This document shows positions 17,492 to 25,978 of a stretch of 64,000 nucleotides of DNA, piece after piece. This stretch comes from Pseudomonas putida NBRC 14164. Its GTDB lineage: Bacteria > Pseudomonadota > Gammaproteobacteria > Pseudomonadales > Pseudomonadaceae. A program made the position numbers and the translations under genes. Position 1 is the stretch's first letter. Each line of letters starts with the position of its first letter. The notes beneath the pieces are model-generated. The model was not told the origin of the DNA, did not search any database, and saw nothing but the letters and a program-made list of their open reading frames with translations. Location of the stretch: contig NC_021505.1 of the NCBI RefSeq assembly GCF_000412675.1, forward strand, positions 3,404,501-3,468,500, written 5' to 3'.

Positions 17492-18409
17492 ATGAGCAAA
17501 CTTCCGGATTTCGAAGGGTTGGCCATGTTTGCCAAGGTGGCTGAAGAGGGATCGTTCGCTGCGGCATCTCGGGTTATGGGGGTTTCCGTGCCCACGGTAT
17601 CTCGAGCGGTTGCGCGCCTTGAAGAGCGGCTGGGTGGACGCTTGTTCAACCGCACCTCACGCCAGTTGGCGCTTACAGAGTTTGGCGCGAGCATGGCCGC
17701 CAAGGCCGGCGACATTTATCGGCAGGCCGAGGAAGTTGAAAGTGAGGCCCAGGAACTGTCGGTGCAGCCACGAGGCCAGGTAAGACTCGCGGTACCGATG
17801 TCGTTCGGTTTGCGCTGGGTAGCGCCACTCATTCCTCAACTGATGCGCATGTACCCAGAGCTGTCGATAGACCTGCACCTGTCCGATGCGTCCGTAGACC
17901 TGATCGCCGAGGGCTTTGATGCGGCACTGCGCATTGCCGTGCTGCCTGACTCGTCTCTAGTCGCGCGTCGACTCTGTGCCGTCACCCAATACCTTGTGGC
18001 TTCACCTGCCTATCTAAGCGCACACGGATACCCGAGCCATCCACGTGAATTAGCCGCACGACCCTGCTTGAGCTATGCGTACCGCGCGCGCAGCCAGGTG
18101 TGGCGATTCACCCACGTGGACGGTACCGAAGAAGATGTGGTGCCTACCGGCCAACTTCGTGTCACTAACTCAGATGCCTTATTGCCAGCTTTGCTCGAGG
18201 GGCTGGCCATTGCCGAGCTTCCGGAGTTTATCGCCAGCGAATACCTGGCCGACGGCCGACTGATCGCATTGTTGCCGGAGTGGAGCATGATGCGTGGTGG
18301 TCTCTATTTCGTGACACCCTCGGCGCGTACTCGCCCTGTGAAGATCAAGGCACTCTCAGACTTCTTCTTCGAGCAGCTGTCAGAACCATCATGGCGCTGG
18401 CCTCGATAA
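17492..18409 (+). CDS. LysR-family transcriptional regulator
   Basis: 305 residues from ATG 17492; the longer frame to 17420 has no start support and crosses the palindrome. The N-terminal helix-turn-helix is FAKVAEEGSFAAASRVMGVSVPTVSRAVARLEERLGGRLFNRTSRQLALTEFG. A periplasmic-binding-protein-like effector domain follows (RGQVRLAVPMSFGLRWVAPLIPQLMRMYPELSIDLHLSD). It belongs to the CrgA/DsdC-like group often paired with an oxidoreductase. It likely regulates the divergent SDR gene and itself. Confidence 0.9.
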   Translation: MSKLPDFEGLAMFAKVAEEGSFAAASRVMGVSVPTVSRAVARLEERLGGRLFNRTSRQLALTEFGASMAAKAGDIYRQAEEVESEAQELSVQPRGQVRLAVPMSFGLRWVAPLIPQLMRMYPELSIDLHLSDASVDLIAEGFDAALRIAVLPDSSLVARRLCAVTQYLVASPAYLSAHGYPSHPRELAARPCLSYAYRARSQVWRFTHVDGTEEDVVPTGQLRVTNSDALLPALLEGLAIAELPEFIASEYLADGRLIALLPEWSMMRGGLYFVTPSARTRPVKIKALSDFFFEQLSEPSWRWPR

Positions 18410-18416
18410 CCGGCCA

Positions 18417-18565
18417 ACGAGCAGAAAAGCAACTTGGTCACCTGTGTGCAAACCGCGCTGATAGTGCGCCACTATCAACAAGGCCCTATTGATGGAGTGA
18501 TGGGCAAGGCGACACGTTGTGCCTTGATGGCCTTTCAAAGGGCACAGATGGAACATGTGCGCCAG
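18417..18565 (+). pseudogene. Peptidoglycan-binding (PG_binding_1) domain relic
   Basis: The plus-strand translation VQTALIVRHYQQGPIDGVMGKATRCALMAFQ closely matches one PG_binding_1 repeat (VQ-aL---GyY-GpiDGv-G--T--Al-aFQ). No signal peptide, catalytic domain or convincing start surrounds it, and the frame continues into unrelated codons. The rest of the 320-base gap before prlF shows no other gene. Confidence 0.55.
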
Positions 18566-18685
18566 AAAAGCGCCCGCCAACACCGCAGCCTGCGATCGTG
18601 TCCACGGAGGTGTAATTCATCCTACGGAGCTAATGAGCATTTGACCCACCTATGCGCGATCAGCCAGGAAGTCGAAATTGACCGC

Positions 18686-18703
18686 GTAAGGATTATTCCT
18701 TAC
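18686..18703. promoter_or_regulatory. Inverted repeat upstream of prlF (candidate operator)
   Basis: GTAAGGA-TTAT-TCCTTAC is a perfect 7-base inverted repeat 30 bases before the prlF start. PrlF-YhaV complexes repress their own operon, so this is the likely operator. Confidence 0.55.
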
Positions 18704-18732
18704 CATTCAATCAAGCATCCGGGAGAACGCTC

Positions 18733-19050
18733 ATGCCTGCTATCCACGAAATCGCCACGTTGACCTCGAAGGGCCAGGTCACACTGCCCAAATCCGTTCG
18801 CCAGCTACTGGGCCTTGACACAGGTGGCAAGATCGCATTCGACGTGCGCGGCGGTGAAATCGTGGTCAGCCGCGTTGAAACCATCCATGAAGACCCTGCC
18901 ATCGGTGCATTCCTGGGTTTGCTGGAGGCTGATATCCGTAGCGGCCGTAACCTCACGACTCTGCAGGAAGACTTGGCGCAAACCATGCTCGCCAACGCAA
19001 ACCACTCCGTGAACCTGGACGAAGAGATCGATGGTGAGGTCGCGATCTGA
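18733..19050 (+). CDS. prlF: PrlF-like antitoxin (AbrB fold)
   Basis: 105 residues, ATG 18733, preceded by GGGAGAA. The N-terminal ATLTSKGQVTLPKSVRQLLGLDTGGKIAFDVRGGEIVVS is an AbrB/MazE swapped-hairpin DNA-binding domain. The acidic C-terminal tail (HSVNLDEEIDGEVAI) is of the kind that binds and blocks the toxin. The TGA overlaps the ATG of yhaV by one base, a standard coupled antitoxin-first arrangement. PrlF neutralises the YhaV ribonuclease and autoregulates the operon. Confidence 0.93.
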   Translation: MPAIHEIATLTSKGQVTLPKSVRQLLGLDTGGKIAFDVRGGEIVVSRVETIHEDPAIGAFLGLLEADIRSGRNLTTLQEDLAQTMLANANHSVNLDEEIDGEVAI

Positions 19051-19511
19051 TGCTGCGACATGGCTGGACACTGTTGTTCCATGAAGGTGTGACTTTACAG
19101 CTACGCAAGTTACAAGAAGCCGCCGCCCGAGCCGAGCAGAACGACCCGCAAGGGTTTGAGAGCAATGCCAACGTAAAGCTGTTTCGGGCATTGAGCCATC
19201 TGATCATGGAGGCTGTGCCTGCCGACCCAGGCCGTGATGAGTTCCGCCAAGGCAACACGCTGGGCACCGCCTACCGACATTGGCGGCGGGCAAAGATCGG
19301 TAGGCGCTTTCGGCTGTTCTTTCGCTACGACTCAAGATCCAAGGTCATCGTCTATGCATGGGTCAACGACGAAAATACCCTCCGGTCTGCAGGCAGCAAA
19401 TCCGATCCCTACGCCGTATTCGAGAAGATGCTGGGCCGCGGTAACCCTCCTGATGACTGGGATACGCTAATTTCTGCAACGCGTAGCGGCTGGGACGAGC
19501 CCAACGCATAA
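19050..19511 (+). CDS. yhaV: YhaV toxin (ribosome-associated RNase)
   Basis: 153 residues. It is full length for the family, with MLRHGWTLLFHEGVTLQLRKLQEAAARAEQNDPQGFESNANVKLFRALSHLI and the conserved core AYRHWRRAKIGRRFRLFFRYDSRSKVIVYAWVNDENTLR and KMLGRGNPPDDW. YhaV is a RelE-superfamily endoribonuclease that stops growth when PrlF is lost. The pair is intact here, whereas a decayed copy of the same gene lies at 7246-7636. The frame and catalytic-region basic residues (RRAK.GRRFR) are preserved, so it is predicted to be functional. Confidence 0.93.
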   Translation: MLRHGWTLLFHEGVTLQLRKLQEAAARAEQNDPQGFESNANVKLFRALSHLIMEAVPADPGRDEFRQGNTLGTAYRHWRRAKIGRRFRLFFRYDSRSKVIVYAWVNDENTLRSAGSKSDPYAVFEKMLGRGNPPDDWDTLISATRSGWDEPNA

Positions 19512-19627
19512 GCTGCGCGACGGGGTGATGGATTACACGTTTGACACCGCCTTCCGTCGCTCAGCAGGCACCCTCCCGCGAGCGGCTGGCCGAACAGTAG
19601 GTGAACAACCCTGAAAGGAGTTTCACC

Positions 19628-19978
19628 ATGACACCCACAAAACCCTCTACGTTTGTGCTTACCCTGTGCCTGGGCTTGACTGCACCACTTGCCCTGGCTG
19701 CCACAGACCTGAACGATCAGCGCGCCCCGGGCGTGCAACCGCACGACAATGGTCAAATGAACGGCCAAGGCGGTGCCACGGGCTCAGGTACACCAGGCGA
19801 TGGCATGGGTACGGGTAATGGCGGTACTGATGATAATGGGACGGACAACACGGGCGGAGACGGTACCAACAGTGGTTCGGGCACCGGGGGTAATGGCTCT
19901 GGTGGCAGCGGTACAGGCTCGGGCAGTGGTAGCGGAGGCTCATCGGGTAGTGGATCCGGCGCAGGTTCCGGCAGTTAG
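19628..19978 (+). CDS. Secreted Gly/Ser/Thr-rich protein
   Basis: 116 residues from ATG 19628 (AAAGGAG eight bases upstream). The first 24 residues (TPTKPSTFVLTLCLGLTAPLALAA) form a clear Sec signal peptide with an AxA-like cleavage site. The mature protein has a short Asp/Gln-rich start and then almost only Gly, Ser, Thr, Asn and Asp, ending in (GS)n repeats. It has no catalytic residues and is predicted to be disordered. Similar small pseudomonad proteins are uncharacterised. A cell-surface or matrix role is speculation. Confidence 0.7.
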   Translation: MTPTKPSTFVLTLCLGLTAPLALAATDLNDQRAPGVQPHDNGQMNGQGGATGSGTPGDGMGTGNGGTDDNGTDNTGGDGTNSGSGTGGNGSGGSGTGSGSGSGGSSGSGSGAGSGS

Positions 19979-20025
19979 GTGAAATGGCCGATGGCAATGG
20001 ACCACTCGGCCTGACTGCAGCGCAC

Positions 20026-20571
20026 TCAGCGCCAATGCGTCATCAACGCACCCCGCATGCCGCCGACCGGATCTTGCTGAGGTAGCGGTACTTTGGCGAT
20101 GCGCGCGACGGCACGCGGGTGCGCTGCGCTGTCGGGACGCTGGATGTCGTAGTTTTCCTGCCCGTAGGGATAGGCGCCGACCACCAGAAACTCATCGCTG
20201 CACTCGATGCAGCGATGGCCCGTACCAGCTGGCAGCACCAGCACATCGCCCCGCTCCACGCTAACGCTCTGCCCTGATTCCCCGCCAAGCGTCAACCGCG
20301 CCTGCCCACAGGCAATGCCCAGCGCCTCATGAGCGTTAGGGTGAAAGTGGTGATAATCGAAGATTCCGTCGCGCCACAGCGGGGTCCATTGGTGAGCCGC
20401 AAACAGCGCTTCGAATGCGCTGGCATTGTCCCCCGACGGATCGAGCTTCAACCGGTAGAACAGCACGGGAAAACGGCTGTTCGGCGTGGCGCCGTCGTCT
20501 TCAAAATACAAGGCCTGCACGCTGGCATCTTCGGTATTCATGAGCGTCATGATGCGCACCCTGGCGGTCAT
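20026..20571 (-). CDS. Cupin-domain protein (YjlB-like)
   Basis: 181 residues from ATG 20571, chosen because AAGGTG lies seven bases upstream; the open frame to 20697 would overlap the divergent gene. The cupin core shows FDYHHFHPNAHEALGIACGQARLTLGG (His-x-His...His...Glu type metal ligands) and RGDVLVLPAGTGHRCI. Length and the preceding VLFYR segment match the YjlB cupin group. Substrate is unknown. It is divergent from the ThDP enzyme, with about 125 bases between starts. Confidence 0.85.
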   Translation of the reverse strand: MTARVRIMTLMNTEDASVQALYFEDDGATPNSRFPVLFYRLKLDPSGDNASAFEALFAAHQWTPLWRDGIFDYHHFHPNAHEALGIACGQARLTLGGESGQSVSVERGDVLVLPAGTGHRCIECSDEFLVVGAYPYGQENYDIQRPDSAAHPRAVARIAKVPLPQQDPVGGMRGALMTHWR

Positions 20572-20696
20572 CGGTTCACCTTCGAACCCGTCGGCTGTTG
20601 CGAGGTTCCAGCCGGCAGACGGGTGAACATACCGTTGAAACTTTCCCGACACCTGCCAAGTCCAGACACCTATCGATGACAGAACGGGAGCAGGCA

Positions 20697-22484
20697 ATGA
20701 CCGGCACGGTAGGCGACTTTCTGGTGGAACGTTTGTATCAATGGGGAGTACGGCGCATCTTCGGTTACCCCGGCGACGGCATCAACGGGGTGTTCGGCGC
20801 GCTGAGCCGGGCCAAGGGCAAGATTGAATTCATCCAGGCCCGCCATGAGGAAATGGCCGCCTTCATGGCCAGCGCACATGCCAAGTTTACCGGCGAACTC
20901 GGTGTTTGCATGGCCACCTCCGGCCCGGGCGCCTCGCACCTGCTCACTGGCCTGTACGACGCACGCATGGACCACCAGCCGGTACTGGCCATTGTCGGTC
21001 AACAGGCCCGTGCGGCACTGGGCGGGCACTACCAGCAGGAGCTGGACCTGCTGTCGATGTTCAAGGACGTGGCCGGTGCGTTCGTCCAGCAGGCATCGAC
21101 ACCGGAGCAGGTGCGCCACCTGCTCGACCGTGCGGTGCGCACGGCCGTCGGCGAGCGCCGCGTTACCGCCATCATCCTGCCCAATGATCTGCAGGACCTG
21201 CCCTACAACGAACCGCCGAGGGCTCACGGTACGGTGCATTCCGGCATCGGCTACAGCAAGCCCAGGGTGTTGCCGTTCGACGAAGACCTGCAGCGCGCCG
21301 CCGATGTACTCAACGCCGGGCAAAAGGTGGCGGTACTGGTAGGTGCCGGCGCACTGCAGGCAACAGAGCAGGTGATAGCAATTGCCGAAATACTCGGCGC
21401 CGGGGTGGCCAAAGCGCTGTTGGGCAAGGCTGTGTTGCCGGACGACCTCCCGTGGGTCACCGGGTCGATCGGCCTGCTTGGCACCGAACCCAGTTATCAG
21501 CTGATGACCGAGTGCGACACCTTGCTGATGATTGGCTCCGGCTTTCCCTATTCCGAGTTTCTGCCCAAGGAAGGCCAGGCGCGCGGCGTGCAGATAGACC
21601 TGCAACCCGACATGCTCAGCCTGCGCTACCCGATGGAGGTCAACCTGGTCGGCGACGCCAGCGAAACACTGCGCACATTGTTGCCATTGCTTGAGCACAA
21701 GACAGACCGGCGCTGGCGCGACAAGGTGGAGACCTGGCGTGCGCAGTGGGACAAGACCGTGGCCAAGCGCGCACTGGTCAAGGCTGACCCGATCAACCCG
21801 CAACGCGTGGTCCATGAGCTGTCCCCTCGCCTGCCCGACCACGCCATCATCACCAGCGATTCCGGCTCCTGTGCCAACTGGTTTGCCCGCGACCTGCAGA
21901 TTCGCCAGGGTATGCAGTGTTCACTGTCCGGCGGCCTGGCTTGCATGGGCGCAGCCGTGCCCTATGCCATTGCAGCCAAATTCGCCCACCCGCAACGGGC
22001 AGTGGTTGCTTTGGTGGGCGATGGGGCGATGCAGATGAACAACCTCGCCGAACTGATCACCGTGGCCAAGTACTGGCAGCAGTGGGACAACCCACAATGG
22101 ATCTGTGCCGTGTTCAACAATGAAGACCTCAACCAGGTCACTTGGGAGCAACGGGTGATGGAGGGCGACCCCAAGTTCGAAGCTTCGCAGTCGATCCCTG
22201 ACGTGCCCTACCATTTGTTCGCCATTTCCATTGGCCTGCAAGGTATCTACGTAGATCGCGAAGAGGACGTTGCCGCTGCGTGGGAGCGCGCGCTGGCTGC
22301 TGATCGGCCAGTCCTCATCGAGTTCAAGACCGACCCGAACGTGCCGCCCCTGCCACCCCACATCAAGCTGGAGCAGGCGAAGAAGTTTGCCACTACCTTG
22401 CTCAAGGGCGACCCCGACCAGGCGGGCATCATCGTGCAGACAGCCAAGCAGGTGCTCAGCTCGGTGCTGCCTGGCAAGAAGTGA
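20697..22484 (+). CDS. ThDP-dependent pyruvate oxidase/acetolactate synthase-like enzyme
   Basis: 595 residues from ATG 20697 (GGGAG five bases upstream). Three ThDP-enzyme domains are seen. The N-terminal PYR domain has the activating Glu in QARHEEMAAFMASAHAKFTG. The middle FAD/TPP-type domain has KVAVLVGAGAL. The C-terminal PP domain carries the ThDP motif GDGAMQMNNLAELITVAKYW...NNEDLNQVTWEQR. The closest type is the pyruvate oxidase-like 'thiamine pyrophosphate-requiring protein' of pseudomonads. It probably decarboxylates a 2-oxo acid in the cytoplasm; the acceptor (quinone, O2 or a second keto acid) cannot be settled from sequence. Confidence 0.85.
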   Translation: MTGTVGDFLVERLYQWGVRRIFGYPGDGINGVFGALSRAKGKIEFIQARHEEMAAFMASAHAKFTGELGVCMATSGPGASHLLTGLYDARMDHQPVLAIVGQQARAALGGHYQQELDLLSMFKDVAGAFVQQASTPEQVRHLLDRAVRTAVGERRVTAIILPNDLQDLPYNEPPRAHGTVHSGIGYSKPRVLPFDEDLQRAADVLNAGQKVAVLVGAGALQATEQVIAIAEILGAGVAKALLGKAVLPDDLPWVTGSIGLLGTEPSYQLMTECDTLLMIGSGFPYSEFLPKEGQARGVQIDLQPDMLSLRYPMEVNLVGDASETLRTLLPLLEHKTDRRWRDKVETWRAQWDKTVAKRALVKADPINPQRVVHELSPRLPDHAIITSDSGSCANWFARDLQIRQGMQCSLSGGLACMGAAVPYAIAAKFAHPQRAVVALVGDGAMQMNNLAELITVAKYWQQWDNPQWICAVFNNEDLNQVTWEQRVMEGDPKFEASQSIPDVPYHLFAISIGLQGIYVDREEDVAAAWERALAADRPVLIEFKTDPNVPPLPPHIKLEQAKKFATTLLKGDPDQAGIIVQTAKQVLSSVLPGKK

Positions 22485-22629
22485 TAGCCACCTCTGCTGT
22501 TCGCCTGCAACGGGCTCCTGCCCTGCCAGGCGTGTCAGCAGAGGCACTCGACATCTTGCCCTTTCGATAGTCCGAGCGGCACTATTCTCCCCTGCGCCAA
22601 AACGTCTTGGCTGATCGGAGAAGTGATAC

Positions 22630-23445
22630 ATGGACATTCAGCGCCGGAACAACGTTCAAGTCCATGGCGAAGGCACTTCGACACTGGTGTTCTCTCATGG
22701 CTTCGGCTGCGATCAGACCATGTGGCACTATCTGTTCCAGCACTTCACCAGCCGTTTCCGCGTAGTGCTATATGACCTGGTCGGCGCAGGCGGATCGGAT
22801 CTGGATGCATATGAGAGCGCAAAATACGGTTCGCTGGCTGGGTACGCACGAGACCTTAACGATGTCATAGATCACTTCGGGCGCGGCCCGGTGATTGTTG
22901 TCGGTCACTCGGTGAGTGCAATGATCGGCGCACTGGCCGACCGTCTTCACCCGGACCGCATCGCCGCGCACGTCATGGTAGGGCCCTCTCCTTGCTATAT
23001 CGATTGCGAGGGTTACGTGGGAGGTTTCACGCTCGAAGACATCCACTCGCTGCTCCACACCCTGGACAGCAACTACCTGGGATGGTCCAGTGCAATGGCA
23101 CCTGCCATCATGGGTTCACCAGGGCAGCCAGCACTAGGCGATGAACTTACCAACAGCTTCTGCCGCACAGAACCGGAGATCGCCAAGCAATTTGCACGCG
23201 TGACCTTTTTATCCGATAACCGCGAAGACATCGCCGGCCTGGATACTCCAACGCTCATTCTGCAATCTTCCGATGACCTGATCGCTCCTCTGGAAGTGGG
23301 CCGGTACATGCATGCGACCTTGCCCAACAGTGTTTTCCATCTCGTAGACAACGTGGGCCATTGCCCGCACATGAGCGCACCAGCAGCCTGTGCCGAAGCA
23401 ATGGACGATTTCCTCAAGCCCTGGGTAGGCGAAAATGTCGATTGA
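22630..23445 (+). CDS. rsbQ: RsbQ-like alpha/beta hydrolase
   Basis: 271 residues, ATG 22630 with GGAGAAG upstream. Alpha/beta-hydrolase fold: oxyanion region FSHGFGCDQTMW, nucleophile elbow VGHSVSAMIG (Ser at about residue 96), acid in LQSSDDLIAPLEVG, and His in VDNVGHCPHMSAP. The HGFGCDQ, GHSVSAMIG and ILQSSDD patterns are those of Bacillus RsbQ and the KAI2/D14 receptor-type hydrolases. In Bacillus, RsbQ acts with the PAS-phosphatase RsbP in energy-stress sensing. Here the next gene, overlapping by 11 bases, encodes a PAS domain joined to a histidine kinase, so it probably makes or senses a ligand for that PAS domain. Confidence 0.88.
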   Translation: MDIQRRNNVQVHGEGTSTLVFSHGFGCDQTMWHYLFQHFTSRFRVVLYDLVGAGGSDLDAYESAKYGSLAGYARDLNDVIDHFGRGPVIVVGHSVSAMIGALADRLHPDRIAAHVMVGPSPCYIDCEGYVGGFTLEDIHSLLHTLDSNYLGWSSAMAPAIMGSPGQPALGDELTNSFCRTEPEIAKQFARVTFLSDNREDIAGLDTPTLILQSSDDLIAPLEVGRYMHATLPNSVFHLVDNVGHCPHMSAPAACAEAMDDFLKPWVGENVD

Positions 23446-24616
23446 TCAGCCTCTGCTGCCCGAATTCGAAGATCTTTTCGACAGTGCCCCCTGTGGCCTG
23501 GTTGTCACCGACGAAGACGGCACCATTCTGCGCAGTAACCGGATTTTCAGCATCTGGATCGGCATCAGCCAGGAGGATCTTGCCCAGCGGCGGTTTCAGG
23601 ATCTGCTGACTATGGGTGGAAGGATCTTTCATCAGACCCACTGGGCTCCCCTGATGCGCATGCAGGGTTCGGTCGCGGAGGTGAAACTTGAGCTCAAAAA
23701 CGCCAGTGGGCACACCGTCACCACGCTGCTCAATGGCGTGAGGCGCGAGCATGTCAATGGCGTTTATTACGAACTGGCGCTGTTCGGGACAACTGATCGG
23801 GACAAGTATGAACGCGAGATTCTGGAAGCGCGCCGGCGTGCCGAACAGCTGTTATGGGAAAAAACAACCACAGAGGCCGCTTTGCAGCAGGCAAAAGTGG
23901 AGCTTGATCTGGCCTATGAAAAATCCCTGCAGCGGGCTTTTTTTGCGGAACAAATGGTCGCTATCGCAAGCCATGACCTCAAGAACCCCCTCACCGCCAT
24001 CAAGATGGCGGCAGACTTGCTGGCCCGAGGCGAACGTACACCCAGAGATACAGAATTACTTGGCCACATCAGTCAATCCTCCGAGCGCGCTCAACGTATG
24101 ATCGCGGATCTCCTGGATTTTGCATTGGCCAGGGTAGGCCGTGGAATCGGCATTACCCGAAGGCAGGTTGATCTGCACCTGGTCATTGAGCGAAGCGTGA
24201 AGGAGCTACGCGTTGCCTTCCCGCAGGCAAAACTGATCCACAAGCAGGAAGGCGCAGGTATGGCAGAGGTCGACGCTGACAGGATGCATCAGATCATCGG
24301 GAACCTGGTGGCCAACAGCGTGGCTTACGGGGATCCTGGCCACCCCATCACGGTCACTTCTACCGTGCAGGGTGAGACGGCCATGCTCTCGGTGCATAAC
24401 GAGGGTACAGCCATACCCGAATCTTCGTTAGGTAACCTCTTTGAGCCAATGACCAGAGTGAGCGAGCTGGACACTGACCTGAGAAGCGTAGGTCTTGGCC
24501 TTTTCATTGTTCGGGAAATAGCCAGGGCCCATGGCGGCGATGTGGCAGTGAGTTCCACGAACGAAACGGGTACATCATTCTGTGTGAGTTTCACCCGTAC
24601 CGGTACCGCCGGGTGA
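23435..24616 (+). CDS. PAS-domain sensor histidine kinase paired with RsbQ-like protein
   Basis: 393 residues. PAS domain at about 8-120 (FDSAPCGLVVTDEDGTILRSN), then a coiled coil at about 125-170 rich in Glu/Ala/Arg, a HisKA box AIASHDLKNPLTAIKM at about 182, and a HATPase with N-box IIGNLVANSVAYGD, G1-like LSVHNEGTAI and G2 SVGLGLFIVREIARAHGG. There are no transmembrane segments, so it is a soluble sensor. It overlaps the rsbQ-like gene by 11 bases. No response regulator is adjacent. It lies about 13 kb from the stressosome operon, which encodes two further kinases. Confidence 0.9.
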   Translation: MSIDQPLLPEFEDLFDSAPCGLVVTDEDGTILRSNRIFSIWIGISQEDLAQRRFQDLLTMGGRIFHQTHWAPLMRMQGSVAEVKLELKNASGHTVTTLLNGVRREHVNGVYYELALFGTTDRDKYEREILEARRRAEQLLWEKTTTEAALQQAKVELDLAYEKSLQRAFFAEQMVAIASHDLKNPLTAIKMAADLLARGERTPRDTELLGHISQSSERAQRMIADLLDFALARVGRGIGITRRQVDLHLVIERSVKELRVAFPQAKLIHKQEGAGMAEVDADRMHQIIGNLVANSVAYGDPGHPITVTSTVQGETAMLSVHNEGTAIPESSLGNLFEPMTRVSELDTDLRSVGLGLFIVREIARAHGGDVAVSSTNETGTSFCVSFTRTGTAG

Positions 24617-24684
24617 TAGCGCTGGCGGCGCCCGAGCCCAATTGCTGCCAGCGGCAAGCCGGTCCTGCCCCTGCTTGGCGGTGA

Positions 24685-24710
24685 GGGCCATCCTCGTGAG
24701 GGACGGCCCC
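24685..24710. terminator. Possible bidirectional terminator
   Basis: GGGCCATCC-TCGTGA-GGGACGGCCC, an imperfect hairpin between the convergent histidine kinase and DUF3618 genes. No strong T-tract follows. Confidence 0.4.
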
Positions 24711-24743
24711 ACCCATGGAGCTGCCTGTGAACATCCATCAGGC

Positions 24744-25550
24744 TCAAGGCGTGAAGCCAAGCCCTTCAGAAAGGTCGGTGCCTTCCGGTTTGCCCCCTGC
24801 CCGCGCCGATGCGTTGCCACCCGCCTGATCCATCGATTCTTCGACCGACGTCTTCAACTCGCTACCCTTGGTCTTGAGCGCGTCGGTCAACCGGTCACTA
24901 CTGGCGCCCATCAGTTCATCTTCCTTGCGGGTACTGGGCAACGCCGCCCCCAATGCCGCGCCCAGCGCTATCCCCAAGGCGGCCAATACCAGCGGTTGCT
25001 CGTGGAGCATCTGATCGAACTGCCCTTTCAGCGCCGTGGTCTGGTCTGCGACCTTGTGCGCTGAGTGACGTAGGTTATCCGCGGAAGCACCCATCGAGTC
25101 CCGCACATTGCTGCCAAGCTCACCTGCCCGGTCACGCACATCATGGGCTTTCATGTGCACCGCGTGGCTGGCATCGTGCACCGCCTCCCCTGCATGGGCA
25201 AAGGCATCCTTCACCGTGTCCACTGCGTCTGCAATCTTCTCACCCAACCCAGGCCCCTGATGCGCGGGCCCGGGGTTGAAGGGGCGGTTCTGGTTCAAGC
25301 CCAGCCAGGCCAGGCCCAGTACGGTGAGGGTAGCGGGTACGGGGTTGTTCTTGAGCGTGGTGCCAAGGTTCTGGAAGAATTCACCGCCATTGCCCTTTGC
25401 ATAGGCCAATAGCCGATCGACCATCTGGCCAGGGCTCAGGCGCTGTTCGAGGGCATCCACCAGATCGCTGATGTGCTCGCGCCTGGCGTTGATTTCCTGC
25501 TCGAGCAGGTCCGGGTCTGTGTGCGCGTCATGTTCGAAGGAAGTGGTCAT
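24744..25550 (-). CDS. DUF3618 envelope-associated protein
   Basis: 268 residues. The N-terminal DUF3618 (EQEINARREHISDLVDALEQRLSPGQMVDRLLAYAK) is followed by a short hydrophobic segment (NPVPATLTVLGLAWLGL), a long amphipathic helix region with repeated A/H/D heptads (about 95-165), and a second hydrophobic segment (PLVLAALGIALGAALGAALP). The start overlaps the previous gene's stop by four bases. With its two upstream neighbours it forms a three-gene operon of small membrane-associated proteins that is common in pseudomonads and stress-related in relatives; the exact role is unknown. Confidence 0.85.
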   Translation of the reverse strand: MTTSFEHDAHTDPDLLEQEINARREHISDLVDALEQRLSPGQMVDRLLAYAKGNGGEFFQNLGTTLKNNPVPATLTVLGLAWLGLNQNRPFNPGPAHQGPGLGEKIADAVDTVKDAFAHAGEAVHDASHAVHMKAHDVRDRAGELGSNVRDSMGASADNLRHSAHKVADQTTALKGQFDQMLHEQPLVLAALGIALGAALGAALPSTRKEDELMGASSDRLTDALKTKGSELKTSVEESMDQAGGNASARAGGKPEGTDLSEGLGFTP

Positions 25551-25978
25551 GGCAGTTTCCTCTTCAACGTGTCCTTGTCCTGTTGCATGGCATGCAAGGT
25601 GCGATCAGGTGCCAGATGCGCGGGCTCGAACTGTTTCTTGCCCGAGTGCAGCATGATGAAACCGATCACCACGGTAATTGCGCCGACGATCAACGCAGCC
25701 AACCAGGGCTCGACCACCATTGCCAGGGCATAGACTGCCGCCAGCAAGAGGATGATGAAACCCGCCAGAATCACCACAGCACCCGCTGCAACGGCCGCCG
25801 TCCCGGCTTTCAGGGTAGCCAGGTTGTGCTGTAGCTCGGCCTTTGCCAACGCCAGTTCCTTGGTGAACAGCTCCGGTACTTCCCGCATCAGCTGACGCAG
25901 CAGGCCACCGACACCGACCGCATCTTCGTCCGCCGAGCGTAATCCCGGGGTGGTTTGCAAGGGGTCCTTGTTCATCAT
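25547..25978 (-). CDS. DUF1469 / YqjE-type phage-holin-family membrane protein
   Basis: 143 residues. GVGGLLRQLMREVPELFTKELALAKAELQHNLATLKAGTAAVAAGAVVILAGFIILLLAAVYALAMVVEPWLAALIVGAITVVIGFIML shows the ExxL-A-xxE helix and two transmembrane hairpins of the YqjE/DUF1469 family. Both ends overlap neighbours by four bases (ATGA), so the operon is strictly coupled. Inner-membrane location expected; function unknown. Confidence 0.88.
   Translation of the reverse strand: MMNKDPLQTTPGLRSADEDAVGVGGLLRQLMREVPELFTKELALAKAELQHNLATLKAGTAAVAAGAVVILAGFIILLLAAVYALAMVVEPWLAALIVGAITVVIGFIMLHSGKKQFEPAHLAPDRTLHAMQQDKDTLKRKLP

Noticed and set aside
20670..21842. Long minus-strand ORF opposite the ThDP enzyme
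   Set aside because: Antisense shadow of the ThDP gene; no domain and no ribosome site.
22491..22546. CCTCTGCTG and CAGCAGAGG inverted repeat after the ThDP gene
   Set aside because: The loop is about 40 bases, too long for a convincing terminator; it was left out of the feature list.
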